Shown here: positions 6,888-14,244 of the stretch, in pieces
How positions within the stretch are numbered: position 1 is the first letter of the stretch
Layout of the letters: each line of letters opens with the position of its first letter
NCBI GenBank assembly: GCA_017514765.1
Contig: JAFWIU010000003.1
Coordinates: forward strand, 1-33,447
Direction: 5' to 3'
DNA: 33,447 nucleotides
Origin: Candidatus Saccharimonadota bacterium
GTDB lineage: Bacteria; Patescibacteriota; Saccharimonadia; Saccharimonadales; Saccharimonadaceae
Made by a program: the position numbers and the translations under genes
The notes under the pieces: generated by a model
What the model was told of the DNA's origin: nothing
The model's input: the letters and a program-made list of their open reading frames with translations, nothing else
Database searches by the model: none

Positions 6888-9857
6888 ATGAAAAAGGCGA
6901 TACTGTGGGTATTGGTCTTAGCTTTAGTGACATCTGCGGCGGGTTTGATGAGTCGTAGCGTGGTGGCTTTTTCGATCCCGAATAATTTACTAAAGGAATA
7001 TTCGGTGAACGGAATATACTTTATGGATCCGTGTGGAAATGGTGCGAATAATAATCGAGGTAATGGTTGTGTGGGGACTTTGCCAGGCAGTGATAATGCA
7101 GAGATGACTTGGAATGCGATTGTGGAAGCGAATGTAGATGGAGTATCAAATAATCCAGCGGCGATTGCGGGGATAATGGGGAATTTGATGCAGGAGACGG
7201 GGTTTGATCCGTTTGAAGTGGCGCGAGGATATTATGGCATTCATATGACTAAGGAGCAGGCATTTATTGATGTGATAAATAATGCAGGGCTTGGCCAATA
7301 CTGGGGACATGGGAAGGAGGCACCGAAGGAAGCTGTGAAACAGGCAATAGAATTAGAGCTAGATTATATCATGAAGACGAACGAGAGGTTCCTTGGTACT
7401 GGAAGTTGGGTGAATAAAGGATTTATGAGTTATGTAAATGATAGTGAGATGCAGCAGGGTACGGCAGAAGATTTTTCGGATTTGTTCTTGGTGACGGTGG
7501 AGGATGCTTGGTGGAATAAAGGTCCACAAAGTCAATGGAAGGGCAATAACATCATTTTGAACGAGACCGCTAAGAAAGTGAGTGAAATGATCTATGGGTA
7601 TGTCAGGTGGTATCAGGAAGCAGAAGTACGGCGTGATAATGCGAAGGAGTTTTATGAAAAGTATGGTTCGTCTGGGGTGTGTAATCTAGGGGGAGCGTTT
7701 AATGGAACTGAAGTGACGTGGCAAGATTTGGAGCCTCTTTCGGCAAATGATAGATTAAAACTGTTGGTAGAACGTTATGGCGAATATACGATGCAATTAC
7801 AGAAGTATTATGGGATACCTTGGGAAATGCCATTTGCGGTGATGGTGTATGAGTCACAGGTGGGGGCAGATAAAAATAGCGTTTCGTATAAAGCACAGCA
7901 AGCTGGTTATTATAATATGATGGGGTTGACTAATTCGGTAGGTGGGTTTGATGACAAATATCGTTCGGAGGCAGCTGGATGTTATGCCGGTAAGGATACG
8001 AATTGCCATTCGGGATATGAATCGATTTCGAAGATGTTACTTGGGTATACGATTTATCATGGGCGAAGTGGATTTGGTGGTGATAAATCATATGATGGTG
8101 GGTTAAAGATACTGACGCCGGATAGTAATTATGATAATAACTTGGGTATAGCAATACTAAGATTAATGGAGACGTACTGTAAGGGTGGGTGTTATAGAAA
8201 CGAAATATTGGGAATGATTCGTGAGGGTGGTAATGACCATGGATGGTCGGGCTTATTAGAGGTTGTACGAGAAAAGGGATGGATGACTTCGGCGGAGTTG
8301 GCCAGGTCTTGGAATATTCAGCCAGGTGGAATAGCAACGCAACAGTGGGGGTGGGGTGATATTAGAGAAGAAATATGGAATGCTTATGGCGAAGCAGGAT
8401 TACCTGGTAATGCATCAGCTACAACTGGAGCGACTTCGATTACTGGTGGAACTGCAAGCACTGGAACTATGAGTGGCTCACTAGTGGGAAATGCGGTACT
8501 GCATAAACCGCAAAATGAGTGGTTGGAGAATGTGGGGTTAGAAGGATACATTAAGAATGAAGTATCGCTTAGCGGTGGTCCTGGTGGTCATATTGATACT
8601 AGTGCGGTGCAGAATGGGCAATATACGGAATTTGCAAGTGATGCGGGAGCGGGGTCTGGATTACCTGGATTTATAGTGCTTCATTTAACATCGGCGGATA
8701 ATTTTGGTTCTAGGAATTGGACGAATTACTGTGGAAAAGGGTTTTATTGCCCACCGCACTTTACGATTGATGTAAAGAAGAGAGAAGTATTTCAGCATTT
8801 TCCGTTGACACATCCTTCGGCGGCATTGTCTAAACGTGGAGCGATGCCAGCGGATCAGTATGGTATTCAGATTGAGATTGTGGGACATGGTGGAGACCCA
8901 ACGGGTGGAAACTATGCGACTTGCATGGCGGGTGCTTGCAGTAGTGAGTATGATTATAAGAATTTTACGGATGAGGATTATGATTATATTGCTAGTTTAT
9001 TAATTGCGATTAGTAAAGAGACTGGGATTCCATTAACTAGTTCCGTGGAATGGGGTAAGACTTCGCATGACACGAAGGCTTTGAAGATTGAGAGCAATGA
9101 GGATTTGAAGAACTATATTGGTGTGCTGGGGCATACGCACGTAAATGGGAAATGGGATCCACTTGATATATGGTATTATATTGAGCCAGCACTAGCAAGG
9201 ATGGGATATGCGTATAGTACAAGTGCGTTTGGGAATTCGGTTAATTGTGGAAGACAGGGCGCTTCGTTGCTGCATGGACATTGTTTTGATATTCCAAGTG
9301 GCGATGGTGGTTGTACGGAGGATGGTTTTACGTGGTTTGGACAAAATGGCGATTCGTGGGGTAGCATGCCATATGGTGGGAGTGGTTGTACTACCATGAA
9401 ATCTGCCGGTTGTGGTCCTTCGGCGATGGCAATGATTATTACGGCTTTGACAGGGCAGTTGGTGTTGCCGCCCGAGATAGCAGAAAAAGCGGTGGAGGTT
9501 GGTGCCAGAAGGTGTAACAACGGTACTGATGTGGTTACATTGGCGACTAAGGTGGCCCCGATGTATGGGTTACAGGCTCAGTGGGTACCGAATTCTGAAG
9601 TGACGGAACAGAACGTGAATAGGTGGTTTGACGAAGGAAAGATGGCGATTTTCTCAGTTGGATTTTATGAGACTGAGTTTGGACAGTTGACTTCTAGTGG
9701 TGGGCACGTGATGGGGCTAAGAGGGAGGGCAAGTGATGGAAAGTGGTATACTTTTGATAGTTCGAATCGTAGTATTCCAAAAAATGATAGGCATTATAAG
9801 CCTAGTGATATTATTAATGCGTTACATAATGATAATTTCTGTTTGATCTATAAATAG
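6888..9857 (+). CDS. Secreted multi-domain peptidoglycan hydrolase: phage-tail-lysozyme-like, second lysozyme/glucosaminidase-like, Amidase_2-like and C39-like peptidase domains
   Basis: 989 residues with a signal peptide (about 1-28). Domain 1 (~75-245) resembles phage tail lysozymes: NNPAAIAGIMGNLMQETGFDP, with Glu103 the likely acid. Domain 2 (~285-480) is lysozyme/glucosaminidase-like around VMVYESQVGA (Glu322). Residues ~503-535 are a Gly/Ser/Thr linker. Domain 3 (~565-765) fits N-acetylmuramoyl-L-alanine amidase type 2: His599 in VLHLTS, His624 in PPHFTI, and GHTHVNGKWDP (749-758) supply zinc-ligand-like residues. Domain 4 (~815-985) fits a C39-like cysteine peptidase: Gln819, Cys842 in AGCGPSAM, His940 in GGHVMGL, Asp957. 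Together these could cut glycan strands, the lactyl-amide bond and peptides. Whether the target is the cell's own wall, a secretion-channel opening or a host wall is inference. The next gene follows within 10 bp. Confidence 0.85.
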   Translation: MKKAILWVLVLALVTSAAGLMSRSVVAFSIPNNLLKEYSVNGIYFMDPCGNGANNNRGNGCVGTLPGSDNAEMTWNAIVEANVDGVSNNPAAIAGIMGNLMQETGFDPFEVARGYYGIHMTKEQAFIDVINNAGLGQYWGHGKEAPKEAVKQAIELELDYIMKTNERFLGTGSWVNKGFMSYVNDSEMQQGTAEDFSDLFLVTVEDAWWNKGPQSQWKGNNIILNETAKKVSEMIYGYVRWYQEAEVRRDNAKEFYEKYGSSGVCNLGGAFNGTEVTWQDLEPLSANDRLKLLVERYGEYTMQLQKYYGIPWEMPFAVMVYESQVGADKNSVSYKAQQAGYYNMMGLTNSVGGFDDKYRSEAAGCYAGKDTNCHSGYESISKMLLGYTIYHGRSGFGGDKSYDGGLKILTPDSNYDNNLGIAILRLMETYCKGGCYRNEILGMIREGGNDHGWSGLLEVVREKGWMTSAELARSWNIQPGGIATQQWGWGDIREEIWNAYGEAGLPGNASATTGATSITGGTASTGTMSGSLVGNAVLHKPQNEWLENVGLEGYIKNEVSLSGGPGGHIDTSAVQNGQYTEFASDAGAGSGLPGFIVLHLTSADNFGSRNWTNYCGKGFYCPPHFTIDVKKREVFQHFPLTHPSAALSKRGAMPADQYGIQIEIVGHGGDPTGGNYATCMAGACSSEYDYKNFTDEDYDYIASLLIAISKETGIPLTSSVEWGKTSHDTKALKIESNEDLKNYIGVLGHTHVNGKWDPLDIWYYIEPALARMGYAYSTSAFGNSVNCGRQGASLLHGHCFDIPSGDGGCTEDGFTWFGQNGDSWGSMPYGGSGCTTMKSAGCGPSAMAMIITALTGQLVLPPEIAEKAVEVGARRCNNGTDVVTLATKVAPMYGLQAQWVPNSEVTEQNVNRWFDEGKMAIFSVGFYETEFGQLTSSGGHVMGLRGRASDGKWYTFDSSNRSIPKNDRHYKPSDIINALHNDNFCLIYK

Positions 9858-9866
9858 GGGATGAGA

Positions 9867-10469
9867 ATGGCGGTGAATGTTCACAATAAAGAAAAACTGA
9901 AAGAATTTGGCGAATGGCTGGTGTCACCATTTGGCATAATTGTGATTGCAGCTGTAGCGATTGGTTTGATTTTGTTGGTCGTTTCAATTAATTTGGTTTA
10001 TAAGACAATAAGGGATAGTGATGCGGAATGGTCATATGAGGAATATGATCCGGCTTCGGATACGACATTTGAGATGGTGGCACCGACAAATGATGAATCT
10101 GATGAGGCATTATATGTCGGGTTCGAGCTATTATTGCAAAATGGTGTCACAAGAGACCAATTTGCTTTGTTTAAGGATGCAGTGAGTGGATATGCTGAAA
10201 GTAAAAATATGGAGCTGACTAGGGTGAGTTATCTAAAAGATAGCTATAAACTGGAGGCGTCGTATGTGTTTGATTTTAAGATTGTACTCAACATAGATCA
10301 GGAGACGTTGAAAGTACGAATAGATAGTTCAGTAGGATGGAAGGATATCATGGGGGCAAAGGTGGAATTATGGAATGAGATAAGAGAGAAGTTGTATGAA
10401 ATAGAGATTACAGAAGATAATATTTGCGAGTATTTCAGGGGATATGAATGTGGGGACGACGGGGATTAA
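9867..10469 (+). CDS. Small membrane-anchored protein of unknown function
   Basis: 200 residues from ATG 9867. ATG 9861 is in frame, but the GGGG at 9857-9860 is better placed for 9867. A short basic N-terminus is followed by one membrane helix at about residues 26-48 (FGIIVIAAVAIGLILLVVSI). The rest is an acidic soluble domain with alternating strand-like segments and no recognised motif. It starts just after the hydrolase stop and is probably co-transcribed. It could be a partner or anchor of the hydrolase, but nothing in the sequence proves this. Confidence 0.75.
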   Translation: MAVNVHNKEKLKEFGEWLVSPFGIIVIAAVAIGLILLVVSINLVYKTIRDSDAEWSYEEYDPASDTTFEMVAPTNDESDEALYVGFELLLQNGVTRDQFALFKDAVSGYAESKNMELTRVSYLKDSYKLEASYVFDFKIVLNIDQETLKVRIDSSVGWKDIMGAKVELWNEIREKLYEIEITEDNICEYFRGYECGDDGD

Positions 10470-10534
10470 GCAGGTGGGTTTCTAAGAAATTAGTGTATTG
10501 TCATATTGGTTTATGGAGATAGATTAATTGGGGG

Positions 10535-10610
10535 TTGTAAAATATTTTGTTCCGTGTTATAAGGGAACGCAGAAAGTAGGGTGTGGGGATAAAATAATGT
10601 ATAATATAAT
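10535..10610 (+). promoter_or_regulatory. recA promoter region with possible operator
   Basis: Two candidate promoters. The upstream one is TTGTAA (10535-10540), 17-nt spacer, TATAAG (10558-10563). The downstream one is overlapping TATAAT boxes at 10600-10605 and 10605-10610 without a clear -35. An inverted repeat GTTCC (10549-10553) / GGAAC (10564-10568) encloses the upstream -10 box and could be a repressor site. The rest of the 10470-10628 gap holds nothing else I can support. Confidence 0.5.
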
Positions 10611-10628
10611 AAAAGAAAGGTATTATTT

Positions 10629-11675
10629 ATGGGAAAAAAGGATGCGGTGGAAAAGAAAAATGTTAAAGCAGAAACGGCGAAGCCTGCAGCTTCGGATGGG
10701 AAATCGGAAGCACTGAAGCTCGCGATAGCACAGATTACGAAGCAATTCGGTGACGGTTCGATTATGAAATTGGGTGAAACGCCAAAGATGGACGTAGAGT
10801 TATTGCCATCAGGATCGTTAGCGTTGGATTTAGCACTTGGCGGTGGGTGGCCAAAGGGACGGATTATTGAGATTTATGGGCCAGAGTCATCTGGTAAAAC
10901 AACATTGGCTTTGCATGCAATTGCGGAGATTCAAAAGCAGGGCGGGCAGGCGGCGTTTATCGATGCGGAGCATGCACTAGATCCGGCTTATGCGAAAAAG
11001 ATTGGGGTGGATACAGCGAATTTATTGATTTCACAACCGGATAATGGCGAACAAGCGTTGGAAATTTGTGAGACTTTGGTACGTTCTAATGCGGTGGATT
11101 TGATTGTAGTGGACTCGGTGGCGGCTTTGGTGCCACAGGCCGAGATTGACGGCGATATGGGTGATTCACAGATGGGCTTACAGGCTCGTTTGATGTCGCA
11201 GGCAATGCGAAAGTTGACAGGTATTATTTCTAAATCGCGAGCAACGGTGATTTTCATTAATCAGATTCGGATGAAGATTGGAGTGATGTTTGGAAACCCA
11301 GAGACGACGACTGGTGGTAATGCGTTGAAATTCTACGCATCGGTAAGAGTAGATATTCGACGGATTGGGCAGATTAAGGATGGTGACAATATTTCAGGGA
11401 ATCGGACGAAGATTAAGGTGGTAAAGAATAAGATAGCAGCACCGTTTAGGACGGCGGAGTTTGACATTATGTATAATGAAGGGATATCGAAATCTGGTGA
11501 CGTGTTGGATTTGGGTGTGCAATATGGAGTGCTTGACAAGGCGGGAGCGTTTATTAAGTACAACGGCGAGACATTGGGGCAAGGGCGTGAGGCGGTAAAG
11601 AAATTGTTCCGCGAGAAGCCTGAACTGATGGCAGAGATAGAAGCTAAAGTGCGCGAAGTCGCCAAGAATGATTAG
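10629..11675 (+). CDS. recA: RecA recombinase
   Basis: 348 residues. RecA forms ATP-dependent filaments on single-stranded DNA for strand exchange and recombinational repair. Seen: Walker [10 protein letters not shown] at 84-92, Walker [11 protein letters not shown], the loop region [36 protein letters not shown], and the C-terminal [14 protein letters not shown] Lys/Ala-rich N-terminal extension of ~25 residues precedes the usual start; GAAAGG at 10615-10620 sits 8 nt before ATG 10629 and supports this start. It heads a recA-Nudix-recX unit with gaps of 2 nt and a 1-nt overlap. Confidence 0.97.
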   Translation: MGKKDAVEKKNVKAETAKPAASDGKSEALKLAIAQITKQFGDGSIMKLGETPKMDVELLPSGSLALDLALGGGWPKGRIIEIYGPESSGKTTLALHAIAEIQKQGGQAAFIDAEHALDPAYAKKIGVDTANLLISQPDNGEQALEICETLVRSNAVDLIVVDSVAALVPQAEIDGDMGDSQMGLQARLMSQAMRKLTGIISKSRATVIFINQIRMKIGVMFGNPETTTGGNALKFYASVRVDIRRIGQIKDGDNISGNRTKIKVVKNKIAAPFRTAEFDIMYNEGISKSGDVLDLGVQYGVLDKAGAFIKYNGETLGQGREAVKKLFREKPELMAEIEAKVREVAKND

Positions 11676-11677
11676 CT

Positions 11678-12235
11678 ATGCATCACGATGAAATGTGGCA
11701 GGTGTACGCACCGAACGGTGAGCCGATAGCTGGTGAGGGGTGGGATTCGGCTTTGGATAATCCGGAAAAGACAGGGTCGGATAAGATTGTGGGGATTGCG
11801 ATTGTGTTCTTGTATCGGTTTAATGAAGAGGGGGTGTTGGAGTTCTTATGGCAGAGGCGGTCGGATAAAGTCGATAGATATCCGGGGGATTATGATATTT
11901 CGGCGGGTGGGCACGTGAATCTAGGTGAGAGCTTGGTGGAGGCGGCGATTCGGGAGGCGCATGAGGAAATTGGGGCGGAGATTACGGCGGAAGATTTGCA
12001 GTTTATGATTGAAGCGCAATTCAATCGGAATCGGTTCGCCTGGGTATATGCGGTAGATTGGACGAGGCGACCGGATGAGTTCACGTTTGATGATGGTGAG
12101 GTGTCGGAAGTGAAATGGGTGCCTTATGCGGAGATGGAGGATTTTCGTAAACAATATGCGAAGAAACCGCTGAGTGAGGATAGCTTTACGTTTACGACGA
12201 TTAGGATGTGGCTTGAGATGCACGGGATGATTTAA
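11678..12235 (+). CDS. Nudix hydrolase, IPP-isomerase-like subgroup possible
   Basis: 185 residues. A complete Nudix box is visible: GGHVNLGES followed seven residues later by REAHEEIGA, matching Gx5Ex7REUxEExGU. The N-terminus reads MWQVYAPNGEPI and the layout resembles Nudix proteins annotated as Idi-like, but the substrate cannot be inferred. Nudix enzymes hydrolyse nucleoside-diphosphate derivatives in the cytoplasm. The gene lies 2 nt after recA and overlaps recX by one base (TAATG), so it is almost certainly translated from the recA message. No own Shine-Dalgarno is seen. Confidence 0.88.
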   Translation: MHHDEMWQVYAPNGEPIAGEGWDSALDNPEKTGSDKIVGIAIVFLYRFNEEGVLEFLWQRRSDKVDRYPGDYDISAGGHVNLGESLVEAAIREAHEEIGAEITAEDLQFMIEAQFNRNRFAWVYAVDWTRRPDEFTFDDGEVSEVKWVPYAEMEDFRKQYAKKPLSEDSFTFTTIRMWLEMHGMI

Positions 12236-12903
12236 TGGAGATATATAAATTAAAAGATGAGGTGCCGGAAAAGAGGCGCAATAGTGATGCTGTGGTCAAA
12301 AAGGTGGGTAGCTATGGTGATGGACTGAGAATTACAGAGATGCGGCAGGGGGTGAAAAACCCGGAGCGGGTGAACGTATATATAAACGGTACCTATGAGT
12401 TATCGCTGGACGTGGCGCAGGTGGTGGACTATAAGTTGAAAGTAGGGGCAGAATTGTCGGAAGAACGTTTGGCGGAGTTGAAGAAGGCTAGTGAATTTGG
12501 CAAGTTATATCAGAGGACGTTGGAGTGGGCGTTGATGAGACCGAGATCGGTGCGTGAGATAAGGGATTATTTAAGAGGGAAAAAGGCTGAGTGTGCTGAC
12601 GAGATTGTTTCACGTTTGGTCTCGCGAGGATATTTGGATGATAGAAAATTTGCAGAATGGTGGGTAGAGAATCGGTTTGTGAAGAAGGGGGTGAGTCGGA
12701 AGAGGTTGGCGATGGAGCTAATGAAGAAGGGCGTAACAAGAGATATTGTTGATGAGGTGTTAGCTGGACGGGATGAAACGCAAGAGATTCGGAAGATGAT
12801 TGCAAAGAAGCGCAGTAAATATGACGATGAAAAACTAATGGCATATTTGTGTCGACAAGGGTTTCCATATGATTTGGTGCAGAGATTGGTAAAGGAAGAT
12901 TAG
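12235..12903 (+). CDS. recX: RecX regulatory protein
   Basis: 222 residues. RecX binds RecA filaments and modulates their activity. Seen: the family signature RPRSVREIRDYLRGK in the first helical repeat, LVSRGYLDDRKFAEWWVENR in the second, and KKGVSRKRLAMELMKKGV, with a third repeat toward the C-terminus ending FPYDLVQRLVKED. The N-terminal ~35 residues are extra and charged. It begins on the last base of the Nudix stop codon. Its own stop overlaps that of the convergent PRC-barrel gene by 4 bp. Association with recA is classical; the intervening Nudix gene is not. Confidence 0.9.
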   Translation: MEIYKLKDEVPEKRRNSDAVVKKVGSYGDGLRITEMRQGVKNPERVNVYINGTYELSLDVAQVVDYKLKVGAELSEERLAELKKASEFGKLYQRTLEWALMRPRSVREIRDYLRGKKAECADEIVSRLVSRGYLDDRKFAEWWVENRFVKKGVSRKRLAMELMKKGVTRDIVDEVLAGRDETQEIRKMIAKKRSKYDDEKLMAYLCRQGFPYDLVQRLVKED

Positions 12904-13493
12904 TCTTGTTTTTCGGTGTCGATAGATGAGAGTTCTTGACCTTGAGTGCGAAAGGGATTAACGAAGTTTGGAACGAAATCTTCTTGTTCGGCACGTTTTT
13001 TCAGGGTTTTCTCTTCGTCTTTGATGATGATTTTGTAGTCGGTAACTTCAACGATTTCTTTGCGAGAGATAGTGAGTTCGGGGTCGACGAGTCGTTTGAC
13101 GAGAGGGCGTTTGACGATGATTTGTTGGACTTGGAAATCGTCGGAATTGACGGTGAAATCGATAAGTTGACCGAGTTTGGTGCCTTTTTTGGTTTCGACT
13201 TTGAGGGAGAGGAGATCGAAATTGAGTTCGAGGATTTGTTCGATATGGACGACGTCGTTTGGGCCAACGAGTTCATCGACATCATCGATAACCATGCCAT
13301 AATCGGAGTATTCACGAATGGAATTAACGTCGAGAATATTAGCGCGTTGATCAATGAGTGGACCAGTGAGGCGGAAGGCAATGATTTGAAGATTATCGGG
13401 ATTGACGATGGCAGAGCTGATTTGACCGATGGGGCCGCCAGCTTGAACACTTAGGATATTGGTGCCGATGAGATGAGAATTATACACTAACAT
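12900..13493 (-). CDS. PRC-barrel domain protein
   Basis: 197 residues with two PRC-barrel-like halves: residues ~1-80 (ending in a DVNSIREYSDYGMVI-type strand) and ~85-165 (KVETKKGTKLGQLIDFTV, then SRKEIVEVTDYKIII). PRC-barrels are small beta domains found in RimM, photosynthetic reaction centre H subunit and many uncharacterised prokaryotic proteins. The C-terminal ~35 residues are polar and probably disordered. No membrane segment or catalytic motif is seen; function unknown. The start codon is 6 nt after a -10 box shared as a palindrome with the truB promoter. Confidence 0.85.
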   Translation of the reverse strand: MLVYNSHLIGTNILSVQAGGPIGQISSAIVNPDNLQIIAFRLTGPLIDQRANILDVNSIREYSDYGMVIDDVDELVGPNDVVHIEQILELNFDLLSLKVETKKGTKLGQLIDFTVNSDDFQVQQIIVKRPLVKRLVDPELTISRKEIVEVTDYKIIIKDEEKTLKKRAEQEDFVPNFVNPFRTQGQELSSIDTEKQD

Positions 13494-13499
13494 AATTTC

Positions 13500-13521
13500 A
13501 TTATATCATACATGATATAAT
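13500..13521. promoter_or_regulatory. Palindromic divergent promoter for truB and the PRC-barrel gene
   Basis: Perfect 10-bp arms, ATTATATCAT (13500-13509) and ATGATATAAT (13512-13521), separated by AC. Each arm is an extended -10 element, TGATATAAT, reading outward. truB begins at 13528 and the PRC-barrel gene at 13493, each exactly 6 nt from its own hexamer. Both transcripts are predicted to be leaderless. Neither direction has a good -35. Confidence 0.8.
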
Positions 13522-13527
13522 GGTGGG

Positions 13528-14187
13528 ATGGAAGATAGAGTGATTTTGGTGGATAAACCAGAGGGAATTTCGTCGTTTGGGGTGGTGGCGAAAGTGCGAG
13601 GACGTTTGAAAGCGGAGTTTGGGCATAAAGTGAAAGTAGGCCATACGGGAACGCTTGATCCGTTTGCAACTGGTTTGTTGATATTATTGTCCGGGAAAAT
13701 GACGAAAAAGTCAGGAGAGTTTCTGAAGTTGGATAAGGAATACGTGGCGACGATGAAGCTGGGATATACTTCAACGACTGGGGACCCTGAGGGGCAGATT
13801 CAAGAGTATAGTGTGAAATCTGTTCTTCCACCGATTGAATCTGTTCTCAGTGACTTTATTGGGAAGATAGTGCAGACGCCGCCGAGGTATTCGGCGATTA
13901 AAATCAATGGGGAGAGGGCATATAAGTTGGCGAGGAAAGGTCAGGAGTTTGAAATACCAAAGCGAGAAGTGGAGATTTATGAAATTGAGGTTTTGCGATA
14001 TGAGTATCCGGAACTTGAGATACGGTGCCATGTGTCTTCGGGGACTTATATTCGGACTTTGGCAGAGGACATTGGTGAACGGTTGGGAACTGGCGCTTAC
14101 TTGACGGCGCTTAGACGTACGCGAGTAGGGAAATATGATGTAAAAGATGCGGTGAAGTTGGATGAATTGGTGACCACAAATAGTTAA
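13528..14187 (+). CDS. truB: TruB: tRNA pseudouridine-55 synthase, short form
   Basis: 219 residues. TruB isomerises U55 in the T-loop of tRNAs. Seen: VDKPEGISSFGVV, catalytic Asp44 in GHTGTLDPFATGLL, TGDPEGQI, TPPRYSAIKINGERAYKLAR, and SGTYIRTLAEDIGERLG. It ends soon after the catalytic domain, lacking the C-terminal PUA/TruB_C region of enzymes of ~300 residues. There is no Shine-Dalgarno; the promoter is the leaderless palindrome shared with the PRC-barrel gene. Confidence 0.95.
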   Translation: MEDRVILVDKPEGISSFGVVAKVRGRLKAEFGHKVKVGHTGTLDPFATGLLILLSGKMTKKSGEFLKLDKEYVATMKLGYTSTTGDPEGQIQEYSVKSVLPPIESVLSDFIGKIVQTPPRYSAIKINGERAYKLARKGQEFEIPKREVEIYEIEVLRYEYPELEIRCHVSSGTYIRTLAEDIGERLGTGAYLTALRRTRVGKYDVKDAVKLDELVTTNS

Positions 14188-14193
14188 AAGGTA

Positions 14194-14222
14194 TTTACAT
14201 TTTAAGGGACTTGCTTTAGAAT
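14194..14222 (+). promoter_or_regulatory. Promoter of the giant FISUMP/InlB-repeat gene
   Basis: TTTACA (14194-14199), 17-nt spacer, TAGAAT (14217-14222). A Shine-Dalgarno-like GGAAGGTGAT precedes ATG 14245, so this gene, unlike its neighbour truB, has a conventional leader. Confidence 0.6.
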
Positions 14223-14244
14223 AATAGTATCAGGAAGGTGATAC

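Noticed and set aside
10528-10716. 62-residue ORF across the recA promoter
   Set aside because: It overlaps the promoter and the recA start in another frame and has no family features.
12936-13454. 172-residue plus-strand ORF opposite the PRC-barrel gene
   Set aside because: Phe/Asp-rich antisense translation of a gene with clear PRC-barrel strands; no initiation signal of its own.
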